From Enoplosus armatus (lineage: Eukaryota > Chordata > Actinopteri > Centrarchiformes > Enoplosidae), in the NCBI RefSeq assembly GCF_043641665.1, contig NC_092199.1:17502070-17566069 (forward strand): DNA of 64,000 nucleotides, in the 5' to 3' direction. Positions within the stretch are counted from its first letter, which is position 1; each line of letters starts with the position of its first letter. The notes under the pieces were generated by a model. It had not been told where the DNA came from. It saw only the letters and a program-made list of their open reading frames with translations, and searched no databases. Both the position numbers and the translations under genes were made by a program. Of the stretch, positions 39,005 through 49,035 are shown piece after piece.

Positions 39005-40035
39005 CAGTGACAAGGTATAATATTAAAGACAAAAAAGCTTAAAACAAGTGAAATTCTCCAATATTAAAACTGCCCGATTGGAAGAAATATCTTGTCCGAC
39101 ATGACAAGACAACAAACATGCATATACTGCCTTGATTTAAGATATTTCATCTTACAGACATTTCACTTTTTGCAATGTACTGTAGGCTATAATATTCTCT
39201 TGTCTAATATCTCCCTGTCTGTCACATGACTGCCTCTCATAGATGTCATGTTAAACTATTCCCTGTCTATGTCTGCCAAGTACAGCTCTGCTCCGATGAC
39301 ACTTGGCTGGCAGATGTATTAATCATTTCTAATTGTTTCAGGTCCTATAACACCACTACTGACTGCTAAATGTTTTATGTTTTAGTCTGCTAATTTCTAA
39401 CAGCAGGACCTGAAGCTCCACAGTGTGAAATTGTGAAACGTGCCCACAAAGTGGAACAGGTAGCCTTATATGGCAATTTAGAGGTGTAAATTATGGTAAT
39501 GATGAAATCTCAGGAACGCACACCTCCTCATGAACAGGTGGTATTCATCAGCCTGAAACAAGGGATTTACGACAAGTTTGTCCAAGAGAGTTTGGTGAGC
39601 CGGACTTGGAACACTTGTACAAGCAAACCTCATTGTCTTTTTTATTCCATCTTCTTCCTTGTCAAAACCTGGAACCTACAATACACACAATGCAACTCAA
39701 AGAGTCGGGTGCATTATGCTATCTCCAGCCCAACAGTCAGTTGAGCTGCCAGCTTCAAGTAGAGATGAGGAGCAGGCTACAGAGGTCTGGTTAGCCCACT
39801 TCTTTCTAGTTATAGGTTGACTAATAGATAAACGGCTCGTGTTAAAGTTAGACATCTCACCGGGAAGATGTTTTGGGTTAGTTGGAAGATAGGTAGGGGG
39901 TGGGGTGGGTGCGTGTCCGTAGTACCTTTTTGTTTTTTCCTTCCTCTTTTTCCTCCTTTATCTCTCTCTCCTCTCTTCTCAAATGTTCCATCTAAACTGG
40001 ATACTACCAACTCAAACTCAACATACACTGTTCTT
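39005..40035. other. Non-genic, repeat scraps
   Basis: The stretch 39005-39175 is a MITE-like segment (GATTTAAGATATTTCATCTT). The rest shows no coding sequence. Confidence 0.35.
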
Positions 40036-40039
40036 ATCA

Positions 40040-40262
40040 TTACATTTTCATTTAAATGACAGCCATGCATAATGAAAATACGGTAAAAAATTACTTCTTG
40101 GAATGTCAAGAGGGTTGAACCATCCTGTTAAACAAAATAAGATTCTCTCAAACCTCTCACTCTTACAGATTAGGATAGATTTTCTACAGGAAACCCATCT
40201 TTGTAACTGATTTACCTAGGATTCGACAAAGCTGGGTTGACCACGTATACTACTCACAATAC
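40040..40262 (+). pseudogene. L1-type ORF2 endonuclease N-terminal fragment
   Basis: With frame corrections it reads MTAMHNENT, SRGLNHPVKQNKILSNLS and DFLQETHL. These are the first strand and the LQETH active-site motif of L1 ORF2 endonucleases. Truncated where the transposase-gene fragment at 40270 begins. Confidence 0.65.
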
Positions 40263-40269
40263 AATATTA

Positions 40270-40445
40270 AGAGCCGTGGATCTGCTCAACATCGCTGGAG
40301 TCCTTCCACTTACACCTGAACAGGTTTATTCCAGGTGAATTTCATGATATAAATTAAATCATACTATAATATTGTAATATACTTTATAGTAATTACAGAG
40401 GAACTGCACAAATTTCTTCTCAACACAATACAACTTTAATTATAG
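40270..40445 (+). pseudogene. Transposase-like gene copy A1 (exon end plus intron)
   Basis: Corresponds to about 46375-46552 of the long copy. It has the exon end encoding TSLESFHLHLNRF, the splice donor CCAGGTGAAT, the AT-rich intron and the acceptor region. Because intron sequence is kept, the copy arose at DNA level. It stops at the tRNA-like unit that follows. Confidence 0.8.
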
Positions 40446-40458
40446 ACAGACAATTGCT

Positions 40459-40530
40459 AGCAGAGTGGCGCAGCAAATGCGTGCTGGGCCCGTAACCTAG
40501 AGGTCAATAGATTGAAACCATCTTCTGCTA
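40459..40530 (+). pseudogene. Initiator tRNA-Met-like gene with CGT anticodon
   Basis: A 72-nt match to vertebrate initiator tRNA-Met: starts AGCAGAGTGGCGCAGC and ends CCATCTTCTGCTA, with all four stems still drawable. The anticodon loop reads CCCGTAA instead of CCCATAA, so the anticodon is CGT (would read Thr ACG). The D-loop/A-box GG is AA and the B-box region has three changes. No CCA is encoded, as usual for eukaryotes. Probably a decayed gene; transcription is unknown. Confidence 0.8.
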
Positions 40531-40751
40531 ATAGTGTTTTATTAGCTTTCTGACTGTCACAGTGACATGGGTAAAGCCACGTTTGTAGTCCCTCTAAATG
40601 GTTGCCAATATAATTGGACAGTGGTCGGTTTGTTTATGGTTTTGATCGAATCCTTTGAAGTCAAACTGTTCCAGAGCAGCATAGATTACCGACCCTGGCC
40701 ATTGTTATGTTTTTCAAAGCAACACATTGTGCTCCCCATGTTGTTGGAGGA
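40531..40751. repeat. tRNA-unit spacer, copy 1
   Basis: Closely related to 50978-51150 and partly to 42290-42400. Shared blocks are AATTGGACAGTGGTCGGTTTG and CACATTGTGCTCCCCAT. It looks like the spacer of a tandem tRNA gene array. Confidence 0.65.
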
Positions 40752-41975
40752 GACCGGAGACCGGCACTACCGCCACCAAAGAGGGCCTAGTTCTAAAAAA
40801 CTATAGGTGTGCCAGAGGCTCAACAACGCTGGAGTCCTTCCACTTACACTTGTATAGGTTTATTCCAGGTGAATGTTATAATATAAATGATATTATACTA
40901 TAATATTGTAATATACTGGTAAATATACTTATAGTAATTACAGAGGGACTGCACAAATTTCCTCTCAACACAGTACAACTTTAATTATAGGTACAAAAGG
41001 CCAACAGCCTGAACCTCCAGCTGTTTCTGCAGGAAGGCCTGAACAGGTGGAGCCAGGACCTGGTTTTAGCCACCAAGCAAGCAATCTACTCTATTCAGCT
41101 CCTCTGGAGACCTTGTCGAGAGTGTCAACATCAATAGTTTGAAGGTACGTCATCGGAAGTATGTTCAGTCTTTCCAGCCCCCACCCCAGTACACCGGTAC
41201 GTTCAGCAGCAAGTGGTGTTAAGTGCTACTCACCATTCATAAACTCATGCATTTACATGATATTGTGTGTTTATGTATTTGTGCTCATTCATGCTAATAT
41301 GTTGTGGTATTTCTTGTCTGTTTTCTCTCTCATTGGCATTGACTATCTGTATAAGCAGACAGGGCAGGCCATTCAGGACATGAGCCCAGACTCTGAAGAG
41401 ACAGAAGAGCTGTTGTAACATTCCAACATTGGGGAGGAGCTGGATGATGAAGGGTTTGAGGACCAGGATCTAGACCCAACAGTTGGGAACCTTATGACCA
41501 CAGCATCTGCTCCTGGCCAGCCTACTGCTTCATCCACCCAGCCTGCTGCCTTCTCTGCTGCCTCTGCCTCCATCCAGCCTGCTGCATTCTCTGCCGCCTC
41601 TGCCTCCACCCAGCCTGCTTCCTTCTCTGCCACCTTTGCCTCCACCTAGCCTGCTGCCTTCTCTGCCGCCTCTGCCTCCACACAACCTGTGGCCTTCTTC
41701 TGCTACCTTCTCTGCCGCCTCTGCCTCCACCCAGCCTGCTGCCTTCTCTGCCGCCTCTGCCTCCACACAACCTGCAGCCTTCTCTGCCTCCACCCAGTCT
41801 GCTGCCCTTACTGTGAAAGCCACTGGTGCGACTCCCGAGGTGCCTGGGTGACAGCTGGTAAGAGGGCTTGACTACCTAGAAGAACCTGCTGCCATATGAC
41901 CAGCAACTGCCCGGCACGACAGGTGTGCTGGGATCCACTGCCTCCCCTGCCCAGTGGCAGTTGCCTAATTCACCA
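40752..41975 (+). pseudogene. Transposase-like gene copy A2 (degenerate)
   Basis: Collinear with about 46314-47880 of the long copy, introns included. It has the end of the catalytic exon (TTLESFHLHL), the NSLNLQLFLQEGLNRWSQD exon, the exon beginning IGIDYLYKQTGQAIQD, and the Pro/Ala/Ser/Thr repeat (PAAFSAASAS type). It is broken by a TAA just after ETEELL, loss of the acceptor and first codons of the IGIDYLY exon, an in-frame TAG in the repeat and large deletions after 41870. Ends in sequence matching 47860-47880. Confidence 0.85.
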
Positions 41976-42130
41976 GTGCAATACATATATATATATATAT
42001 ATATATACATATACATTGTTATTGTATATATTTTTACTATATTTTTACTTAAATATTGTAAATGTGTATATTTTTTATTTTCTATTTCTTATTTTTATAT
42101 TTTGTACATACTTTTAGTTCTAAATTTTTC
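41975..42130 (+). mobile_element. LINE 3' UTR fragment, copy 2, inserted in copy A
   Basis: GTGCAATACATATATAT, an AT-rich body and TATTTTGTACATACTTTTAG match the LINE ends at 14830-14960 and 58625-58770. The CCCCGGGGATC terminus is missing. It separates copy A2 coding remains from copy A 3' UTR remains. Confidence 0.65.
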
Positions 42131-42134
42131 TAAA

Positions 42135-42285
42135 TAACTTTGTGTTATGTATGGTGCTTTAAATTTCATTTTTTTGTTTTGTATTGATTTTCTTATTTAT
42201 TTAGTTTCAGTTTTTAGTTTTCAGTTATTTAAGTGTTTCATACTTTTTCAGCTATTTTAAGTTATACATATTAAGCTTTACTAGC
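42135..42285 (+). pseudogene. Transposase-like gene copy A, 3' UTR remains
   Basis: TGTGTTATGTATGGTGCTTT through CAGCTATTTTAAGTTATACATA matches 50660-50765 and, less closely, 48755-48840. Confidence 0.7.
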
Positions 42286-42472
42286 AACCCGACTGTTGCT
42301 CCCACGCCTTTCTCTCTGACCTCATGGGTGAAGCCTCATCTGTAGTCCCTGTGATTAGGCACCAATGTAATTGGACAGTGATCAGGCTGTTTACAGCTGG
42401 AAGTTGCGGTTTCACAAAGCCAGTGATTGTGGGTTTGAATCCCTTCTAAGACTATTGCTAGCAGAGTGGCGC
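42286..42472 (+). pseudogene. tRNA-Arg / initiator tRNA-Met relic pair, copy 2
   Basis: After a spacer related to 51240-51340, the segment 42412-42448 (AAGCCAGTGATTGTGGGTTT, then GAATCCCTTCT) matches the 3' half of tRNA-Arg(CCT). It is followed after about 11 bp by AGCAGAGTGGCGC (42460-42472), the first 13 nt of initiator tRNA-Met. The unit stops there and the CCAAT array begins shortly after. Confidence 0.65.
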
Positions 42473-42504
42473 TTCCCACATCGCATGCGACCGCGTCCTC
42501 GCGT

Positions 42505-42722
42505 CCAATTCTTGCCAATCAAAAGCTCCCTTGCCTCCAATTCTTGCCAATCAAAACATCCTCGCTCCAATTCTTGCCAATCAAAACATCCTCGCTCCAA
42601 TTCTTGCCAATCAAAAGATCCCCCCTCTCCAATTCTTGCCAATCGCAAACTCCCCCCTCCTCCCACCGCTCCTTTTCTAGCCAATCCAAAAGACGCCGCC
42701 TCTCTCCTTTTCTTACCAATCA
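42505..42722 (+). promoter_or_regulatory. Tandem CCAAT-box array, probable promoter of the transposase-like gene
   Basis: Five or so direct repeats of about 30-34 bp, each with a CCAAT pair (TCCAATTCTTGCCAATCA), then two single CCAAT boxes (TAGCCAATCC and TACCAATCAG), about twelve in all and all in + orientation. CCAAT within GCCAATCA is the consensus for NF-Y. A TTATTTTA-like AT element follows at about 42733. The putative first coding exon starts 410 bp downstream. Promoter function is inferred. Confidence 0.65.
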
Positions 42723-43134
42723 GAAAGCTTCTATTTTATTATGACTGTCCATCGGTGGCAGGCACCCCTAGCTACCGTACAGGTGAATGAACACGACCAG
42801 CGCTAGCTCGTACAGGCACGTTCCGCAGGAAATACATATCAACTTTTTACATTTCTGGTTGTTATCTATTACCGGGCGCTGTGTTCACGTATTTGCCCGC
42901 GATCTTACCTTGTGGTTCACTTTGCTAGCTAAGGACGTACTCAAGTGTCTTCACATTTCTGTCGTAAACTAATCTGTTTACCGGCAAATGTCTCCTATTA
43001 AACTTGTCAAATGTTTAGTCAGTGTGTTCATTTATTTGCCCACGATTTTGCGTTGTGGTTCACTTTGCCAGCTAAAGAATTAGGATGTACTGTAAACGTT
43101 ATGTGTACAGTAACTATACAGTAACTATACAGTA
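42723..43134 (+). other. Putative 5' UTR/intron of the transposase-like gene
   Basis: No coding potential seen. CAGGTGAATG at 42779 could be a splice donor of a non-coding first exon. Two imperfect copies of TTGTGGTTCACTTTGC (about 42911 and 43054) suggest an internal duplication of about 143 bp. Confidence 0.35.
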
Positions 43135-46100
43135 ATGCTGAGGAGGTTTGCCACTACGGGGGTTTGGCCCGCTGACGCTGGGAATAGACCAGCCCCGAGG
43201 CAAAAGAAATGGCATGACCTCTATCATAAGGTATAGCTTTTTGTACATGTCAGTGTCAACAATTATTGCCATGTATTCTGGTGATTTTTAATTTTGGTTT
43301 GTTACAGGTAGAGAAGTGTCCACTCCAGCATCGGGGCCAGATGTTTCTGTTTGGTGGAGCACAGGTCTGCGTGTGCGGATTTCACAAGGTAAAGTTCACT
43401 GGGATACTTAAATGAAATAGACTGAAGTCCAACCATAAAATATGTTGTTAAGATTGATTTGTATAGATGTGTGTGTGTGTTTCTTTGTTATTTTCTTTGT
43501 TACACCTCAATCACAGGCAGCCACATCTGCTGCTGCAGCTGGCCCAGCTCCGTCAGCGGCTGCTGGCTCTGCTGCAGCTTCTTCCAGTGGTGCGGTACCT
43601 TCTGCTGGTAAAGTGCGAGAGCGACCCAGACTGACCCTTGAAATGGTACTTAGCACTACTATTTTATGAAAAATCTAATCAAAATCAAAAACCTGCCAAC
43701 TATAGCTTACACAATGATGAAATTCCAAAACACTTAAGAGCATACTTTGACCTGTACACCTCATTTAATTTGTGACATTTCATCCTCCCCCCAGTTTGTC
43801 AAACCACAGTTTGGTGGCTCAATTAGCTCAGCACTGAAGCCTAACCTCAGTCTAGCCAGAAAACCTTCTCAGGTATGATTCCAAATATTGTTTGATGAAT
43901 GTAGTAAGCTTTTTCTAATGTTGTTTACAATCCTTCAAGATAAATTAGGATCTGCTATTGTTTTTTTATTATCTGTTCCAATTTCTGCGAATCTCGTAGT
44001 CCCAGGTTTCACTTCATTTCACTTTATTATCCCTTAATCATTGTGATATAACGTTTGTCTAATATGATAAATAACCTTGTGTTGAAAAATTAAAAATGTA
44101 TTTAGGAATAATTTGTGTGATTGTGCTTCTCCTTTCTCCCAGCCCCTTTCCAGCGTCACCACCTCATCTGACAGTGTGACTCTGGCCTCTCCAACAAGTC
44201 CCACTGTTCCTGCACCTCCGTCGAACCTTCCTATGGCCTCTACCAGTTCCCTTGTCTCCCATCCCGTGTCCCATCGTAAATCCTTTATAAGGACCGTCTC
44301 CCCTTTCTCTCTCCCCCCTTCCTCTACTGCCTCTGTGAGAACTGAAATCCCCTCAGATTCAGCTGGCTCTGTACGTTTCTTTATTCTACTTTTCACATTT
44401 ACAATAGTTTTCTGAAGTACTGAAACATTATTTCTCTCTGTCTTCTCTCTCTCTGTCTCTGTTCCACTTTAAATTAGGATGGATCTGTCTCATCTGTCTC
44501 ATAGGCAGAGGCAGTACTGGTACTGGTACTGCCTCTGCCTACGGTTGCATCACCTGGATCCGGTCAACTCTGGTTGCCTGAAAATTTGAAGAAGACCCTC
44601 CCTGTGCAAGATCAGCAATGGATTGCCTCAGCATTGTGGAGAAACCAGCGCCTATGCGGCGACCTTGTGGTATGAACCACCTATCCCATCCCTGATCTAC
44701 CACCAGGTCCCTACTCCAGAACGCTTCTTCTGCCACCGGCTTCTGGTGTGGATGCCCTTCCACTTGTGGAAGATCAGAGTGTTCTGCCCCAAATGCGGAG
44801 GGCACCTCACAGGAGGGGGTATTCACAAGAGGGCACGTCAAGTGCTAGATATTGACAGAAACTATCTCATGATAACGGAGACCCTCAGGTGCAGCAGCTC
44901 AGAATGCAAGGCATCCTTCGTGTCTTCAGGTAACCCCATTTTGGATCAGCTGGACCTTCCTCACCGGTCAGAGTTCCGCATCATCCTGACACGCAAGTGA
45001 GCTGCTGTCCACACACATTTGATCTATCTGTGAAATTCTATTCAAACTCTATTCACACTAGTTTTCATTTCATTGTGCAATCATAGACCAATAACTGCAT
45101 GTGTGTTTCTAGAAACTAACATAATGGGTTTGTCACTGTCCCCTGATTTCTTTTTTTTGTAGGTATGCATGTGACATTCGTGTCATACGACTGATGAGGG
45201 AAAGAACATTGGGGAATAGTTCTACCCATCTGGCCAAGCAACTAAAGGAGAACCACAGTGAGGAGTGGCTGCAGCGCCTGGCGAGGTACTTTGGCGAGTG
45301 TGTAGATTTTGTGGATCGCCCTAGCCTCTTCCCTGTAGTCTGTCAGGAGCCCCCAGAGCCTGTAGCTTTACCAACCAACAGGTGGCTTATGACAGTCTAT
45401 GCCAAGGACATCATGAGCAGGATGGACCACATAAAGGCCAGAATCACTTCTGTCTTTGGGTCTGTTTTAAAAATGGACTCAACCAAGAAGGTAAATAATT
45501 CAAATTACATGAAAACATTCATAAAAAGAATGTAAGATTATTATAGTTACCACAGCAGGCTTATTTGGTTTATTTAAGATATGAATTAACCACTTTTATT
45601 TTTGTATGTGTAATCACAGATCACCAGGAAGCTGTCAGGGGCAGCAAAGGGGACGGCACTGTGGCTGACTTCAGTCAGCAATGAACTGGGTCAGATCCTT
45701 ATCAGTGTGCTGACTGCACAGGAGGGACCTGGCCTGGATGTCATGGTGGCAGACCTCATTAGAAGGTACAGCCAGGCAGGTATGCCCCCCCCCAACACTG
45801 CTTTATGTGGACACTGGCTGTTGTATGGAGACAGGTGGACAGACTAAACTCCAGAAAAGATTTGGTGGATGGCCAGACCTCAACATCCGTCTGGATATCT
45901 ACCACTTCATGCGGCGACTGGCAGCTGGTTGTACCACTGACGCCCATCCTCTGTACCCCACTTTTATGGCACGTCTCTCTGTGTGTATTTTTGAGTGGGA
46001 TCCAGAGGATGTTGCCCTTCTACGGCGGTCCAAGAGAGTGCACCTGCAGCAGGAGGGTGTCCCTGGCATTACTAATGCTATGGTGGATAAAAGTATATCC

Positions 46101-48712
46101 AAATATGAACTTGCTCTCCACTGCAGAAGGACGACCAGAGGACAGGAGACCACCATCAAACTTATTGACCACCTGCTGCAAGAGCTGATGGGTGAAAAGG
46201 GGAAAGACCTTTTGGGTGTTCCACTCCTGGTCAGGGTGAGAATGGAGCACATCTGGCGCGTGCAAAAGAGGCACGTTAAGTGCATCCAAGATGTGCCAGG
46301 TGTGGCTCTCTACACGGAGACCGGCATGACCACCACCAAGGAGGGCATAGTTCTTAAAAACTATAGGTGTGCCAGAGGCTCAACATCGCTGGAGTCCTTC
46401 CACTTACACCTGAACAGGTTTATTCCAGGTGAATTTTATAATATCAATTATATTATACTATAATATTATAATATATTGTTAAATAATAGTAATTAGTAAT
46501 TACAGAAGGACTGCACAAATTTCCTTTCACACAGTACAACTTTAATTTCAGGTACAAAGGCCAACAGCCTGAACTTCCAGCTGTTTCTGCTGGAAGGCCT
46601 GAACAGGTGGAACCAGGACCGGGCTGCACAGTCTCTAGCCACCAAGCCATCTTCTCTCTTCAGGTACTCTGGAGACCTTGTCCAGAGTGTCAACATCAAC
46701 AGTTTGAAGGTGCTTCATCGGAAGTATGTTCCGTCTTTCCAGCCCCCACCCCAGTACACCGGTACGTTCAGCAGCAAGTGGCTGAGTGTTACTCACCATT
46801 CATAAACTCTGCATTTACATGGTATTGCGTGTTTGTATTTGTGCTCATTCATACTAATACGCTGTGGTATCTCTTGTCTGTTTTCTCTCTCACCTCCCAG
46901 GAGAACTCATTGGCATTGACTATCTGTATAAGCAGACAGGGCAGGCCTTTCAGGACATGAGCCCAGACTCTGAGGAGACAGAAGAGCTGTTGGAAGATCT
47001 CAACATTGGAGAGGACCTGGAAGATGAAGGGTTTGAGGACCAGGATCTAGACCCAACAGTTGGGAACCTTGTGACCTCAGCATCTGTTCCTGGCCAGCCT
47101 ACTTCTGTCTCCACCCAGCCTGCTGCCTTCGCTGCCCCTTCTACCTCCACACAGCCTGCGGCCCCCTCTACCTCCACCCAGCCTGCTGCCTTCGCTGCCC
47201 CCTCTACCTCCACACAGCCTGCGGCCCCCTCTACCTCCACCCAGCCTGCTGCCTTCGCTGCCCCCTCTACCTCCACCCAGCCTGCGCCCCCGTCTACCTC
47301 CACCCAGCCTGCTGGCTTCGCTGCCCCCTCTACCTCTACACAGCCTGCGGCCCCCTCTACCTCCACCCAGCCTGCGCCCCCGTCTACCTCCACCCAGCCT
47401 GCTGCCTTCGCTGCCCCCTCTGCCTCCACACAGTCTGCTGCCACTGGTGCGACTCCCGAGGTGCCTGAAGTACAGCTGGTAAGAGGGCTTGATTACCTTG
47501 CAGGGGAATGATCCCATGGTATATTTTACATAACATAAGTGATTACATTACTTGTAATTGTTGGTATGTTGTCCTTTTTCAGGCTGTGGATGAGCACAAC
47601 ATGCCTGGCATGGATCTTGTGGACAGTCTTGCAGAGTATCTGGTGGGTCTGCGGGACCATACTGGTTTGACCTTGAGCAACCAACAGGTCAGCACCATCG
47701 TAGGCCTCTGGCAGAACCTGCTGCCATATGACCAGCAACAGGTGGTGTTCGCTGCCCGGCACCAGGACAGGTTCATAGCAGGAAAGTTCAGGTCTCCAAA
47801 GAAAAAGGCAGAGTTTACTCCTGGTGTGGAGAGCCTGAAGCGGTGTGTTTTGGGATCCACTGCCTCCCCTGCCCAGTGGCCAGACTGCTGCCGCTTGGTG
47901 GAAGCCATTTTTATTAGACTCTGTTCTTTGCACAAGAGTCCCAAAAAGCAAGGAAAGGGGACCCTGACAAGATGGACTCTTATCCTGCAGGATTACTGCA
48001 ACATCCGGCAGCTAATTCTGGGCAATGGAGCCATCATGCAGAGCACTACACTGCAGCTGGTTGAGGTCAATCAAACGACCCTCATACAGTGGCATAATAA
48101 ACGGGTGAAGCGCCAGGATGTCACACTGCTCTTGCAGGGAGTAGATCTACCAGGTCCACTTCCTGTGGCTTCTAAGGCCCTTCAACCTGCCAATATCCGT
48201 CCTGCTGCTCCTCCTCAAACACATGGCACTGAACATGTGTACAACTTACCCCCAAGCACTGCAGGACTGGCAAAGACGAAGCGGCGGGCTGAAGCTCCTG
48301 TCACTGCTACCCCACAGGCTATCATATCAGGCCAAAGCCATCAGGCCAGAAGCAGCTTTTTCCAAAGCCTCCTGCTTCTGGTCCTGTGTTTGTCTTCCCC
48401 CAAACAACCCCTGTCTGTCCTCAAGCCCCAGCCCCTTTCAGTTTTCTTGCTATTCCAACACCTGATTACCATGCCCCCCATACTCCTGTTGCCCCTCTTG
48501 CCCCACCTCCCCCTCCACCTGCCAGCGGTCGCCCTGCCTCTAAGGCAAGGTTTAACAAGAGGAAGGTGATGTTTAACACTTGCAGGAAGTGTGGACAATT
48601 CAGGACTGCAGAGACTGGGCACAGTCAATATCAGGGCATTATCTACTGCCCCAACACAGAGACAATCCCCAAAGAGCTGTGGTTGGAATGGATAAAAAAA
48701 TCAAAAATGTAA
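43135..48712 (+). pseudogene. Long transposase-like gene (zinc ribbon, D-D-E-like core, CxxC tail), three frameshifts
   Basis: Exons with consistent phases: 43135-43230, 43308-43388, 43517-43645, 43795-43872, 44143-44370, 44505-44996, 45163-45490, 45620-46428, 46552-46761, 46901-47478, 47583-48712. Order: short Cys/His segment (EKCPLQH, CVCGFHK); Ala/Pro/Ser linker; zinc-binding domain (VFCPKCGGHL, then RCSSSECKASF) preceded by LWLPENLKKTLP; a core with KMDSTKK, LYVDTGCC, LDIYHFMRR and TSLESFHLHLNRF, spaced like the D, D and E of an RNase-H-fold transposase; acidic EETEELLEDLNIGED; a Pro/Ala/Ser/Thr minisatellite; and a C-terminal CRKCGQ...GHSQYQG..YCP motif. It resembles multi-copy uncharacterised fish proteins (from memory, the zinc domain is Pfam DUF6729). 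Frame breaks: extra base near 44663-44670, one C too many in the C9 run 45785-45793, and one between about 48300 and 48390. AATAAA at 48892. Confidence 0.75.
47108..47445 (+). repeat. Coding minisatellite (Pro/Ala/Ser/Thr) in the transposase-like gene
   Basis: Repeats of about 63 bp encoding PAAFAAPSTSTQ and PAAPSTSTQ units in alternation. The related tract in copy A2 (41520-41810) encodes PAAFSAASASTQ-type units with a different unit structure, so the tract has expanded independently in each copy. Confidence 0.85.
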
Positions 48713-49035
48713 ACATGTCATGTCAATCTAAAATGTAAATTATATACAGACTTTGTATTATGTATGTGTGCTTTAAACGTTATTTTTTGTTTGTTTTTTA
48801 TTTATTTTATACATTTTAAGCTATTTTAAGGTATACATAGTTTGTACAGTATTATAGTTTGTTGTTTGTTAAATCCTAACTGGTGTCACACAATAAACCT
48901 TTATATACAGTTTTGTTCTGAAACTTGTAGGCAGTCATTTCTTTGATTCTTTAATTCAGGGTGTCTAGTAATTGTCTTAAATTCAATTTTACAAATGTTA
49001 GACCTTAAAAGTCATTACATATGCCAGTTGTTGTT
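48713..49035 (+). other. 3' UTR of the transposase-like gene
   Basis: TAA of the C-terminal frame ends at 48712. AATAAA lies at 48892-48897. Similarity to the partial copy at 50640-50975 continues past the signal to about CATATGCCAGTTGTT (49031). That point is therefore the best estimate of the element or duplication boundary. Confidence 0.6.

Noticed and set aside
42412..42719. Minus-strand ORFs with repeated FDWQELERG- or IGKNWSED-type peptides
   Set aside because: These are antisense translations of the CCAAT tandem repeats in two frames, open only because the repeat period keeps stops out.
42505..42722. CRISPR-like periodic array (30-34-bp units)
   Set aside because: The genome is vertebrate, the units lack distinct unique spacers and a constant repeat, and the common core is a CCAAT pair, which fits a promoter array.
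46950..47517. Long minus-strand ORFs rich in Gly/Val/Glu/Ala
   Set aside because: Antisense shadow of the Pro/Ala/Ser/Thr minisatellite in the transposase-like gene; the same holds for 41373-41823 in copy A.
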